From: an uncultured Draconibacterium sp.
GTDB lineage: Bacteria > Bacteroidota > Bacteroidia > Bacteroidales > Prolixibacteraceae
Assembly (NCBI GenBank): GCA_947492175.1
Contig: CANLMQ010000010.1
Span: 62,001-126,000, forward strand
Direction of reading: 5' to 3'
Length of the DNA stretch: 64,000 nucleotides
Shown here piece after piece: positions 34,091 through 42,166 of the stretch. The notes beneath the pieces were generated by a model. That model saw only the letters and a program-made list of their open reading frames with translations. It did no database searches and was not told where the DNA came from. Position 1 is the stretch's first letter, and each line of letters opens with the position of its first letter. The position numbers and the translations under genes were made by a program.

Positions 34091-35020
34091 TTATTTTAAT
34101 GGATTAAAAAACGACCAAATTTCATCACAGCCGTTAAAATCACCATTTGTATTTCCAATAATCCGCTTTGGTAAATATGGTTTGGTCCCTGGCCATGTGT
34201 GCCCACCGTTTTCAATCCGAATGTCAATCACTTTTATTTCCGGATTTTTCTCATTCAGCCAAACAGTTTTTATAGCGTTGCAGCCATCTGTGGGAGTTTG
34301 ATCGGGAAACGAAAAGACCTTCGCCTTTTTATAACAACCATTCGTATTTTTCCAGATTTCAATACTTTCCTTCACACTCAGAACCTTTCCCCGTTTTTGT
34401 CTGAAAACAGTTACATATCCACCATTATAGGGAACCAACGGATCTTTGGTTCCGCAGATAAACAAAACAGAAACCGGTTTCTGAGGAATGGGTTCTCTGG
34501 ACTGAACCACACTTAAATTTGCTGCTACAACGGCAACTCCTTTTATTCTTTCCGGCAATTCGTAAGCCAGTCGTTGCACCATAAATCCTCCGTTAGAAAT
34601 TCCACAGGCAAATACATTTTCTATATCAATGGGAAATTTAATAGTAAGATCATTCAGCATCTCTTCAAAAAAGGCCACATCGTTGATATTTAATCTTCGG
34701 GCAACAGTAATGGAATCGCGCGCGCCATCGTTCCAACCTTTTTCAAATCCATTTGGATACACAACAATAAAACCATCACGGTTTGCAAGTTTGTTAAAAT
34801 GTCCTTTTGTGTGCCGAATCATTCCTTTCGCAGTACCTCCTCCCCCATGAAACACAAAAACCACAGGCAATTTTCCTCTTTCTGTATAATTTTGCGGCAC
34901 AAACAATTCGTAATATCTTTCTCTTCCATCTACAGTAATGTATTCGGCCACTGTTCGTAATTGCGGATATGCAAAAACCGAAATCAACAGAATAAATATT
35001 AGAGATATAATATGCTTCAT
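34091..35020 (-). CDS. Secreted esterase of the PHB depolymerase / feruloyl esterase (CE1-like) family
   Basis: Alpha/beta-hydrolase, 309 residues from the ATG at 35020 (MKHIISLIFILLISVFAYPQ, a signal peptide); the frame extends six codons further without adding to it. The nucleophile elbow is GISNGG, the oxyanion region VFHGGGGTAKGM, the acid in CGTKDPLVPYNGG and the base in GGHTWPG, all in the LpqC/polyhydroxybutyrate depolymerase order. It probably cleaves an ester in a polymer or plant-derived compound in the periplasm or outside; the substrate cannot be read from the sequence. No partner genes. Confidence 0.85.
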   Translation of the reverse strand: MKHIISLIFILLISVFAYPQLRTVAEYITVDGRERYYELFVPQNYTERGKLPVVFVFHGGGGTAKGMIRHTKGHFNKLANRDGFIVVYPNGFEKGWNDGARDSITVARRLNINDVAFFEEMLNDLTIKFPIDIENVFACGISNGGFMVQRLAYELPERIKGVAVVAANLSVVQSREPIPQKPVSVLFICGTKDPLVPYNGGYVTVFRQKRGKVLSVKESIEIWKNTNGCYKKAKVFSFPDQTPTDGCNAIKTVWLNEKNPEIKVIDIRIENGGHTWPGTKPYLPKRIIGNTNGDFNGCDEIWSFFNPLK

Positions 35021-35133
35021 CCGGGTAATTAGTTCCATAAAGTTAAACTCATTTTTGCAGTATCATTTATCTAATTAATCAGATTATAACAGTACTACAA
35101 TAATAATTGCATGTTCTTGTGTAAGAGCCAAAA

Positions 35134-35766
35134 CTATTGTGTCTTCCTGTAAAAATTCATTTCTTCGAGGTACTCCCACGATTTTTGTGGTAAAAAGTGC
35201 CGAATGTCCTTCCCCTCGTTAATGGCCTTTCGAATAAAAGATGAAGATATTTCCATCAAAGGAGCACCTTCAGCTACTTTAATATTTTTATGAAATTGTA
35301 CTTTCGACTTATCAAACCCGGGTCGAGGATAAACAATAACTCCAAAATTCTCAACAATGCTTTCATAATTTTTCCACTTATGAAAACTTTCCAGATTATC
35401 GGATCCCATTAAAATTACGAAATGATTATTAGGATGCTGATCTTTTAAATAAGCCAGGGTATCTATTGTATAACTTGGTTTTGGCAGGCTAAATTCAATA
35501 TTCGAAGCCCTTAAACGGTCATCGCCTTCCACTGCTCGATGCACCATTTCCAAACGTTGGTAATCGTCAAGTAAATTCATCTTTCTTTTATGTGGATTTT
35601 GTGGGGATACCACAAACCACAACTGATCGATGTCGGTGTATTCAACCATAAAATTTGCAATGGCCAGATGCCCGATATGAACCGGATTGTAAGAACCAAA
35701 ATACAATCCCACTTTTAAATGAAGATTAGTTCTGAGGGCAAAAATATCCTTAATTATATCACTCAT
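35134..35766 (-). CDS. nadD: Nicotinate-nucleotide adenylyltransferase
   Basis: Makes nicotinic acid adenine dinucleotide from NaMN and ATP in NAD synthesis. 210 residues: GSYNPVHIGHLAIANF carries the HxGH motif, VVSPQNPHKR binds the substrate, SSSFIRKAI is the second nucleotide-binding motif near the C-terminus. About 18 residues precede the first beta strand, with no internal Met to shorten them. It lies downstream of gmk on the same strand but behind a terminator, so it may have its own promoter within the 306-base gap. Confidence 0.95.
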   Translation of the reverse strand: MSDIIKDIFALRTNLHLKVGLYFGSYNPVHIGHLAIANFMVEYTDIDQLWFVVSPQNPHKRKMNLLDDYQRLEMVHRAVEGDDRLRASNIEFSLPKPSYTIDTLAYLKDQHPNNHFVILMGSDNLESFHKWKNYESIVENFGVIVYPRPGFDKSKVQFHKNIKVAEGAPLMEISSSFIRKAINEGKDIRHFLPQKSWEYLEEMNFYRKTQ

Positions 35767-36072
35767 TCTCCGCTTAATAATTTATAAGCACCAAATTACA
35801 AATAAGTCCCCAACCATAAAACCCGGATTCAAAGAAACCGGCTTAAAAAGCAAGTAATTATTAGATTATGTACTGATTAAGAAAAACCCGACATGTGGGG
35901 TGCCGGGTTTAGTTGATCATCAGGCTAAACAAAAATGTCCATCCTTATTAATCTCGAATTTTGCGAAAAATTCAATCTTTTCACCAACAACAACCATACC
36001 AGAATAGTCTGACACACTATGCATTAATGTTAATAAAACATAATAAATAGTTGAGACACCCAACCAACTATT
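35767..36072. other. Gap between gmk and nadD
   Basis: 306 bases. It holds a gmk terminator at 35881-35910 and a small AT hairpin around GAATTTT-n3-AAAAATTC (about 35957). No gene and no consensus promoter seen. Confidence 0.5.
35881..35910 (-). terminator. Terminator after gmk
   Basis: On the minus strand AAACCCG pairs with CGGGTTT across a 13-nt loop and is followed by a T-run (TTTTTC). It lies about 165 bases beyond the gmk stop. Confidence 0.7.
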
Positions 36073-36639
36073 TTAAAGTCCTAAAAATTTTGAAACTATA
36101 TTTTCTGCTTCAATAAAAGCCTTTTCCAAATCATCGTTTGTTATAACCACATCGAACTGGGGAGCAAAACTTAATTCGTGCTCTGCCTTGGCAATGCGCA
36201 TGGCAATTTTATCTTCACTATCGGTAGAGCGGCCTACCAACCGGTTTCGCAGTTCTTCAACCGACGGAGGTTGAACAAATACTGCCAAAGCCTCATCGCC
36301 GTAGTATTTTTTTATGTTTAACCCACCAACTACATCCACATCAAAGATTACATTTTTACCCTGTTCGCGGATACGCTCAACCTCACTTTTGAGTGTTCCA
36401 TAACTGGTGCCTTTGTATACTTCTTCCCACTCCAGAAATTCGTCGTTTTGAACTTTTGACTTAAATTCTTCAGCTGATAAAAAATAATAATCTTTATCAT
36501 GTGTTTCGGTGTGGCGCGCTTCGCGGCTTGTTGCCGAAATTGAGAATTCGAGGTTAAACCCTCTTTGAAGAAGGTGTTTTACAATGGTAGTTTTACCTGC
36601 ACCCGACGGAGCAGAAAATATGATTAATTTGCCTTTCAT
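36073..36639 (-). CDS. gmk: Guanylate kinase
   Basis: ATP-dependent phosphorylation of GMP to GDP. 188 residues, slightly short but normal for the phylum. P-loop SAPSGAGKTTI at the N-terminus, the GMP-binding SATSREARHTETHDKDYYFL segment and the lid with GRSTDSEDKIAMRI are present. It follows yicC by 78 bases in a leftward group mnmA-yicC-gmk, a widespread gene neighbourhood (yicC-gmk). Confidence 0.96.
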   Translation of the reverse strand: MKGKLIIFSAPSGAGKTTIVKHLLQRGFNLEFSISATSREARHTETHDKDYYFLSAEEFKSKVQNDEFLEWEEVYKGTSYGTLKSEVERIREQGKNVIFDVDVVGGLNIKKYYGDEALAVFVQPPSVEELRNRLVGRSTDSEDKIAMRIAKAEHELSFAPQFDVVITNDDLEKAFIEAENIVSKFLGL

Positions 36640-36717
36640 GAGAATATAGCTGCGAGCCCCGAGTTATTTAATTCGAGTTCCTTAGTTATTATTTCTATAC
36701 TAAAATCTGAGCTTTTC

Positions 36718-37593
36718 CTAAAGTACGTTGAGAAGTTGCTCTTTCACACGTTCCAAATGGTCTTTCATTTGCACAACAATACGCTGAATCTCGCTGTTGT
36801 TGGCTTTCGAACCAATTGTATTTATTTCACGCCCAAGTTCCTGCGAGATGAATCCAAGTTTTTTCCCCGATGAACCATTTTGTTTTGCTGTTTCGAAAAA
36901 ATATGCACAATGATTTGCCAAACGTACTTTCTCTTCATTTATATCCAGCTTCTCCAAATAAAAAATCAGTTCTTGTTCGAAACGATTCTCATCAACATTA
37001 CCGTTTAATTTAAGCGATTCCAGATTATCGTTTAACCGAACTTTCAGCGCTTCAATTCTTGCTTTTTCAAATGGTTCAATGTCACTTAAAAGCTGATTTA
37101 TTGCCGAAACATTTCCAACAATATCGGCTTCCAGTGCCTGTCCTTCTTTTGCTCTGAAATCATTAATGTCGTCTAAAGCAGCCAGGATATTTTCATAAAT
37201 GGTTTCCCATTCCATCTCGTCCAGTGTTTCGTATTCTGTTTTTACCACATCGGGCAAACGCATTGCCGCCTGCAGGGTTGAATGATCGACCGGTAGCCCC
37301 AGATCGTTACTAATCTGGTTTAAATGATTAAAATAACCTTTTAATATGGGCTCATTTATTTTCGAATTGGTTTCATCGCCCAGATTTTCAACATAGATGT
37401 TAAAATCAACCTTTCCACGTACCAGTTTTTCAGAAAGAATTTTTCTGATAATGATATCTTTCTCCCGGTAAAGGGCAGGAGTACGTGTATTTATATCAAT
37501 TTGCTTGCTGTTAAGCGATTTTATTTCGATGGTAATTTTTTTGTTGTTCACCTCGAATTCGGCTTTTCCGAAGCCGGTCATTGATTTTATCAT
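36718..37593 (-). CDS. yicC: YicC/YloC family endoribonuclease
   Basis: 291 residues starting MIKSMTGFGKAEFEV, the family signature (SMTGFG). The C-terminal DUF1732 part ends with GKKLGFISQELGREINTIGSKANNSEIQRIVVQMKDHLERVKEQLLNV, typical of the family. E. coli YicC is an oligomeric endoribonuclease acting on small RNAs; that activity is inferred by homology. Directly upstream of gmk, as in many bacteria. Confidence 0.93.
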   Translation of the reverse strand: MIKSMTGFGKAEFEVNNKKITIEIKSLNSKQIDINTRTPALYREKDIIIRKILSEKLVRGKVDFNIYVENLGDETNSKINEPILKGYFNHLNQISNDLGLPVDHSTLQAAMRLPDVVKTEYETLDEMEWETIYENILAALDDINDFRAKEGQALEADIVGNVSAINQLLSDIEPFEKARIEALKVRLNDNLESLKLNGNVDENRFEQELIFYLEKLDINEEKVRLANHCAYFFETAKQNGSSGKKLGFISQELGREINTIGSKANNSEIQRIVVQMKDHLERVKEQLLNVL

Positions 37594-37623
37594 ATTGAAA
37601 AATTTTGTACGAAAATAATATAA

Positions 37624-37655
37624 AGTTGGAACACCGAAGCCGGAAGGCCGAAGTT
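37624..37655 (-). repeat. Short interspersed intergenic repeat, copy 2
   Basis: GGAACACCGAAGCCGGAAGG between mnmA and yicC is the reverse complement of a sequence closely related to the one at 3511-3545. Intergenic; function unknown. Confidence 0.4.
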
Positions 37656-37660
37656 TCTTT

Positions 37661-38839
37661 TTAAGCTATTACTCCTGAGCCAATTAACTCGTCGCCAAGA
37701 TACCAGGCAGCAAACTGTCCGGCAGTAATTCCACGTTGTTCATCTTCAAAAATAAACCAGGCACCGTCTTCTTTTAAATGAATCGTTCCTTTTTCCAATG
37801 GCTGGCGATAACGTATGCGAATGTCAAACTCCCGCTTTTCGCCCACTTCCATTTTTAAATCGTGACGAATCCAATGCATATCTTCCTTGGCAACAAACAA
37901 TCCCTTACGGTGCAATCCCGGATGATCTTGTCCTTCACCTACATAAACAATGTTACGTTTTACATCGGTTCCGATTACAAACAGCGGCTCTTTGCGCCCT
38001 CCAATATTTAATCCTTTTCGTTGCCCAACAGTGTAAAAGTGTGCTCCCTGATGTTCACCAATCACTTTTCCGTTCCAGGGTTTATACGGAAACGGGAAAC
38101 ACAACTTTTTATAGTTTTCTTCGGTTACTTCAAGCTGCTTTTTCTTTTCCATAAACTTTGCCGGAATATCGATTACATTTCCGACTTTAGGCTCCAGTTG
38201 TTGCTGTAAAAAGGTAGGTAGATCAACTTTCCCCACAAAACAAATTCCCTGCGAATCTTTACGTTCGGCTGTTGGCAGGTTTTGCTCGCGGGCAATTTCG
38301 CGCACCTGGGGTTTTAAAAGTTCACCAATAGGAAACATAGCTTTTGAAAGCTGATCCTGATTTAGCTGACATAAGAAATAGCTCTGATCTTTGTTCGGAT
38401 CTTTTCCGGCCAAAAGCTGGTGAATGGTTTCTCCGCCAACTTCTACTTCGCTTTTCCGGCAATAATGCCCGGTTGCCACAAAGTCAGCCTCAAATTTCAT
38501 GGCCTCATCCAGGAAAGTATCAAACTTAATTTCGCGGTTACAAAGCACATCCGGATTTGGCGTTCTTCCGGCCTGGTATTCAGCAAACATATAATCCACT
38601 ACCCGTTTTTTATAATCTTTGCTGAGGTCGACAATATGAAACGGGATATCGAGCTTTTTAGCTACCATTTTGGCAATTAAAGCATCCTCTTCCCACGTAC
38701 ACGCACTGGTAATATTTCCAACACGCTCGTGCCAGTTTACCATAAAAAGTGCAATTAAATCGTGCCCCTGCTCTTTCAGCAAGTAAGCCGCCACACTTGA
38801 ATCAACTCCGCCTGAAAGTCCTACTACTACCCTGCTCAT
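37661..38839 (-). CDS. mnmA: tRNA-specific 2-thiouridylase MnmA
   Basis: Thiolates U34 of tRNA Lys, Glu and Gln. 392 residues. N-terminal PP-loop GLSGGVDSSVAAYL, the first catalytic cysteine in PNPDVLCNREIKF and the second in DSQGICFVGK, followed by the central and C-terminal barrels (YTVGQRKGLNIGGR). The start is at 38839, 20 bases below a -7 box. First gene of mnmA-yicC-gmk. Confidence 0.97.
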   Translation of the reverse strand: MSRVVVGLSGGVDSSVAAYLLKEQGHDLIALFMVNWHERVGNITSACTWEEDALIAKMVAKKLDIPFHIVDLSKDYKKRVVDYMFAEYQAGRTPNPDVLCNREIKFDTFLDEAMKFEADFVATGHYCRKSEVEVGGETIHQLLAGKDPNKDQSYFLCQLNQDQLSKAMFPIGELLKPQVREIAREQNLPTAERKDSQGICFVGKVDLPTFLQQQLEPKVGNVIDIPAKFMEKKKQLEVTEENYKKLCFPFPYKPWNGKVIGEHQGAHFYTVGQRKGLNIGGRKEPLFVIGTDVKRNIVYVGEGQDHPGLHRKGLFVAKEDMHWIRHDLKMEVGEKREFDIRIRYRQPLEKGTIHLKEDGAWFIFEDEQRGITAGQFAAWYLGDELIGSGVIA

Positions 38840-39147
38840 TCTTATAAAATTAGGGCGGCAAAGTTAGCAAGGAAAACGGAACATGGCAAAAGTTGGAAAG
38901 TAAAAAGAAAAAGGGTTAAACCCGAAATATGCATTAAAAAATCTATTACACCTTAAAATTGTGTCAAAACAAGTCGTTTCACTAACTTTCATTCACTCAC
39001 CAGAACGGTGCTATGCCTCGTTCCTGAAAGTTCTTGTTTTATTGCACTTTTAAGGTTCATTACAAAGTTTTAATGCATAATCCGGGTTAAAGGTGAAATA
39101 AGAAGGGGAAAAGGAAAAAACGCGAAAGCAAAAGGCACAAGGGGGTT
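38840..39147. other. Gap between mnmA and the HTH gene
   Basis: 308 bases. Apart from the mnmA promoter nothing was recognised. An open frame at 39050-39349 overlaps the HTH gene in another frame and is considered spurious. Confidence 0.5.
38859..38890 (-). promoter_or_regulatory. Promoter for mnmA
   Basis: On the minus strand TTTG (38887-38890), 20 bases, then TAACTTTG (38859-38866): a full match to the Bacteroidota pattern, leaving a very short leader before the ATG at 38839. Confidence 0.7.
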
Positions 39148-39501
39148 TTACCTGTTCTTTAGCTCGCGTTGTATGATTTCGTTTACCTCGCTGATTCTTG
39201 ATAAGGGTAAGGAGTTTATAGTTTTTATTAAATCGAAGGAATCGGTGCTGTGCCGTATTTCGTTTAACGGGTGTTCGGTGTCGGATACGTACTGATTTTC
39301 GGGTATCCACTGCATAAAGTCGTTTGGTGTACATTTTAACAACAAACAAAGCTTTTCCATTTCCTTTAATTCGAGACGCCTTACACGATTGTTTTTCACC
39401 TTTGTTGCAAAGTTGTCGGAGAAGCCCGCTTTGCGCAGAAAGCTAAAGGGCCGTTCTATTCCTTTGGCTTTAAAAATACGGCTGAAGTTGTATTGTAGCA
39501 T
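39148..39501 (-). CDS. Small Xre/Cro-type helix-turn-helix regulator
   Basis: 117 residues, cytoplasmic. The N-terminal part (about 5-65: RIFKAKGIERPFSFLRKAGFSDNFATKVKNNRV ... LELKEMEKLCLLLKCTPNDFMQW) fits the Xre helix-turn-helix fold, in which a short helix, turn and recognition helix are followed by the hydrophobic LxxLCxxLxCTP(N/E)D helix. The rest (about 70-117) is charged and may dimerise. This type is frequent in Bacteroidota. Its start codon is 51 bases from an 11-unit heptamer array (39552-39768) lying directly upstream, so the protein may bind that array; this is inference. Confidence 0.8.
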   Translation of the reverse strand: MLQYNFSRIFKAKGIERPFSFLRKAGFSDNFATKVKNNRVRRLELKEMEKLCLLLKCTPNDFMQWIPENQYVSDTEHPLNEIRHSTDSFDLIKTINSLPLSRISEVNEIIQRELKNR

Positions 39502-39551
39502 AATTGATACAGTTTTTCTGAATAAACACAGGTAAGTTACATATTATTATT

Positions 39552-39782
39552 CGTTTATACTAAAAAATCACTCGTTTATTATGTATCATTTTACGTGTAT
39601 TACTATCAGTATTTCGTGTATGTTAAATTTTTATCCGTGTGTTTTTTACAATTTATCATTTATACGATAATGTTATTCTTGTTTACTGAACTTTTTATCG
39701 TTTATTACACAAACTTATCCGTGTATACTATAAAACAGGAAGTGTGTTCTGAAAAACTGGAAGTGTATTTAGATTAGGAGAT
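39552..39782. repeat. Array of 11 heptamers spaced exactly 21 bp
   Basis: The heptamer CGTKTAT or a variant starts at 39552, 39573, 39594, 39615, 39636, 39657, 39678, 39699, 39720, 39741 and 39762: ten intervals of exactly 21 bases. Sequences in order: CGTTTAT, CGTTTAT, CGTGTAT, CGTGTAT, CGTGTGT, CATTTAT, CTTGTTT, CGTTTAT, CGTGTAT, AGTGTGT, AGTGTAT. The 14-base spacers are AT-rich and not conserved. The array lies immediately upstream of the HTH gene. 21 bp is two turns of B-DNA, so all heptamers face the same side, as in iteron or head-to-tail operator arrays. TAAGTTTG on the minus strand (39710-39717) is a possible -7 box inside the array. Confidence 0.85.
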
Positions 39783-39877
39783 ACCCTGTTTTCTGTTTTT
39801 CTGGCCGGGATACTGATTGCAGATTGGCACCAGCGTAATGACTTCTTTACTTTTAATCCTGTCGAAGTAGATTCTCC

Positions 39878-39903
39878 TAACTTTTGTCTTGACACAAAAG
39901 TTA
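39878..39903. repeat. Hairpin repeat TAACTTTTGT / ACAAAAGTTA
   Basis: Perfect 10-bp stem around CTTGAC, followed by CAAAAGGTCAAGGC, in which GTCAAGGC re-pairs with the loop's GTCTTGAC. From memory, closely similar sequences are scattered between genes in many Bacteroidota genomes, so this is probably a copy of a dispersed REP-like element. Confidence 0.45.
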
Positions 39904-40284
39904 CAAAAGGTCAAGGCTGCCTGAAAAATAACTTCCTTTTCTTGCTCAACCTAAGTGCGGCCGGGTGATCTTCGAACAAGTTCTCAGCTTCCCGGTCTTA
40001 CTAAGGTTGATCAGCCAAACGAAAGCTTTTTTTCAGAAGGCCCCAAGTTTGCACCAATTTACAGTTGAAACCTCAGCCTTTGGGAGACAGGTTAATCGTT
40101 ACAAGATCAGAAGGTATCTGCGATAAAATAACAGGATTCCCGTGCAAACAAAGACAACTACCCCGTCACTAATCAACAGATCTACAACGAACTAAACTTT
40201 ATCAAAAGTTGAATTCTTTGTGATACTTCCGTGATACTTTATCCGGAGCTTTGTATCAGATTATTCACTAAAAAATTAAATGTT

Positions 40285-41562
40285 ATGAAAATTTTTAAAC
40301 TTATTACAGCTCTGGTATTAATTGCAATGGTTTTTACGAACTGTGAAAAAGACGAGTTTGCGGAACAAGGTGATTTAGCCACCAAAAGCGCAAAAGGAAA
40401 CACACCATCAGGAACCTATACGGTTACGGTTGAAAACGTTTCAACTGATTATTCTTATTTTGAAGCAGGTGCAGTTGCAATTCCCGACGGAGAAAGCACT
40501 GCAGGTCCGGCTTTTCCGGGGCAATCTTTCACTTTTTCGTTTCATGCGGGTCCGAACCACAAGTTATCTTTTGCAACCATGTACGGATTGTCGAATGATG
40601 GTTTTTATGCTCCTGCAGAGGGAGGAATTAGTTTGTACAGCGGAGGTGCTCCAATAAACGGCGATATTACTTCAGAAATTATGTTGTGGGATGCCGGCAC
40701 ACAGGTAAATCAAATGCCCGGTCCGGGAAATCCGCATAACGGCGCCGATGAAAATGGAGTTGTACGGACAATGGCCGATGCAAACATGACTGATATGTAC
40801 GACTACGGATCGGTTGGCACAAACCTTCAGGCTACAATTGCTTACAATGGCAACAGCATGTTTAGTGTAACCATTAATGTATTGGGTGGCAGTACAACGG
40901 CAATTTCGCCGGTTGCATGGGTTGTACACAGCGACGGACAAATGCCCGTTTTTACCGAAGGAATGGCCGATTACGGAATGGGACTTGAAACACTTGCAGA
41001 AACAGGAAATCCCGGTCCGCTGAGTCAGTATCTGGTATGGCACAGTGGTTACGTTTCGCCTATAGCACCAGTACTTTGGGTTTTACACGATAAAAAAGAC
41101 ATGCCTGTTTTTACCGAAGGTACTCCTGATTATGGCTTAGGACTTGAAACACTTGCCGAAACAGGAAATCCCGGTCCGTTATACGAATCGTTAATGACTG
41201 CAGGATATGAAACCGGATTCCAGGTTGGCCCCACTAATCCTCCTTTATTTCCGGGAGAAATGCTCTCATTTACATTTGAAGGACATGTAGGTCAATCGTT
41301 AAGCATTGCAAGCATGTTAGGCGCTTCAAACGATATTTTCTTTTCAACAGGAGACGAAGGAATTAAACTTTCGAATGGTGACGATCCGAAGGACCTGACA
41401 CATTTTATCGAGCTATATGATGCAGGTACCGAGGTAAACGAGTATCCGGGAGCGCAAACACAAGCCAATACTGTAGAAAATGGTAATGTACGCAAGGTAG
41501 ACGATGGCTTGCCATGGCCCGATGTTTCGAAGATTATTAAAGTAACTATTGTAAAAAACTAG
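40285..41562 (+). CDS. Spondin-domain lipoprotein with two repeats
   Basis: 425 residues from the ATG at 40285 (MKIFKLITALVLIAMVFTNCEKD), giving a lipoprotein signal with cysteine 20 as lipid site; the longer frame adds 18 non-signal residues. The body has two spondin-N-like units: one at about 40-230 (YTVTVENVS ... SFTFSFHAGPNHKLSFATMYGLSNDGFY ... IMLWDAGTQVN) and one in the C-terminal half (FPGEMLSFTFEGHVGQSLSIASMLGASNDIFF ... IELYDAGTEVN). Between them the module MPVFTEG-x-GLETLAETGNPGPL occurs twice, 159 bases apart. Such proteins probably sit on the outer membrane; ligand unknown. Confidence 0.8.
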   Translation: MKIFKLITALVLIAMVFTNCEKDEFAEQGDLATKSAKGNTPSGTYTVTVENVSTDYSYFEAGAVAIPDGESTAGPAFPGQSFTFSFHAGPNHKLSFATMYGLSNDGFYAPAEGGISLYSGGAPINGDITSEIMLWDAGTQVNQMPGPGNPHNGADENGVVRTMADANMTDMYDYGSVGTNLQATIAYNGNSMFSVTINVLGGSTTAISPVAWVVHSDGQMPVFTEGMADYGMGLETLAETGNPGPLSQYLVWHSGYVSPIAPVLWVLHDKKDMPVFTEGTPDYGLGLETLAETGNPGPLYESLMTAGYETGFQVGPTNPPLFPGEMLSFTFEGHVGQSLSIASMLGASNDIFFSTGDEGIKLSNGDDPKDLTHFIELYDAGTEVNEYPGAQTQANTVENGNVRKVDDGLPWPDVSKIIKVTIVKN

Positions 41563-41590
41563 AGGGAAAGAGCAGGACAAACTTTACAAA

Positions 41591-41624
41591 AACATCGGTT
41601 GGGTATAACAGCCGATGTTTTTTT
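41591..41624 (+). terminator. Terminator after the spondin gene
   Basis: AACATCGG pairs with CCGATGTT across a 13-nt loop, followed by a run of T. It also separates the convergent gene ending at 41635. Confidence 0.85.
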
Positions 41625-41634
41625 ATCTCCTTAA

Positions 41635-42162
41635 CTACTGTTTAATAAGTTTATTTTTCCCGAAACAAGCCATTTCTTTTCCTGGAAATCCAACTTCAAA
41701 CACTGTTTCAATCTCCGAATCCGATTTTATATGAAAGGTTAAACGAGCCCTGCCTCCGGGCACAAAGTTTTCGATCTTCTCCGTATCAAAAACGAGCATT
41801 TTTTCGGTAGATAAAGAATCAACCAAAATATATTCGTTGTAAAATCCTTCGTTATGATATTGTCTGCACACTATCTTTTCCCTTCCACTATCGTAACTTA
41901 TAATTCCCAAATCTTCATGTGTTTCGCCTTTGGGATTTTGTGTTGTTGGTCCGAACTCAGAACGATGCTTAAGTTGAATATATTGTTTGTTCATTAACCA
42001 GGAATATTCTGCCTGAATTACTGAAGTTGCAGCACCAAAGCCTTCTCCTGTGCCCTCCCAGGTTCCAATTAGATTCTCAAATTTATGTAAAGGATGGTCT
42101 TGTGCAAATACCATACAAGACAAGATTACCGCACTCAAAAATAAAAGTATTCTTCTACTCAT
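41635..42162 (-). CDS. Secreted calycin-like protein (DUF1579/nitrobindin-like), function unknown
   Basis: 175 residues with a signal peptide (MSRRILLFLSAVILSCMVFAQ). The first strand carries LIGTWEGTGEGFG, the GTWxGxG entry motif of small beta-barrel families such as nitrobindin and DUF1579, and the rest is strand-rich (AEYSWLMNKQYIQLKHRSEF, LTFHIKSDSEIETVFEVGF). The heme-ligand histidine of nitrobindin is not evident, so heme binding is not claimed. It starts four bases after the stop of the next gene upstream, hence an operon with the lipoprotein at 42167. Confidence 0.6.
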   Translation of the reverse strand: MSRRILLFLSAVILSCMVFAQDHPLHKFENLIGTWEGTGEGFGAATSVIQAEYSWLMNKQYIQLKHRSEFGPTTQNPKGETHEDLGIISYDSGREKIVCRQYHNEGFYNEYILVDSLSTEKMLVFDTEKIENFVPGGRARLTFHIKSDSEIETVFEVGFPGKEMACFGKNKLIKQ

Positions 42163-42166
42163 AATT

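Larger units (their letters stand above)
39502..40284. other. Gene-free region between the HTH gene and the spondin lipoprotein
   Basis: 783 bases holding the heptamer array, the TAACTTTTGT hairpin repeat at 39878-39903 and, just before the lipoprotein gene, two copies of GTGATACTT (40219-40227 and 40231-40239). No convincing gene: the 60-codon frame at 39595-39777 is made of the array. Confidence 0.6.

Noticed and set aside
39050..39349. 99-codon leftward frame
   Set aside because: It overlaps the HTH gene in another frame and has an implausible composition for a protein; the HTH frame matches a known fold.
39595..39777. 60-codon forward frame rich in Tyr, Phe and Val
   Set aside because: It consists of the 21-bp heptamer array, whose period is a multiple of three and therefore keeps a frame open.
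39552..39782. CRISPR array
   Set aside because: The repeat is only 7 bases, spacers 14 bases and no cas gene is near.
39552..39782. Plasmid-type iteron origin
   Set aside because: The spacing resembles iterons but there is no Rep gene or DnaA box nearby and the surroundings are chromosomal housekeeping genes. Kept only as an analogy.
41635..42162. Nitrobindin-like heme protein
   Set aside because: The GTWxGxG motif fits, but the expected heme-ligand histidine near the C-terminus is not seen, so heme binding is not claimed.
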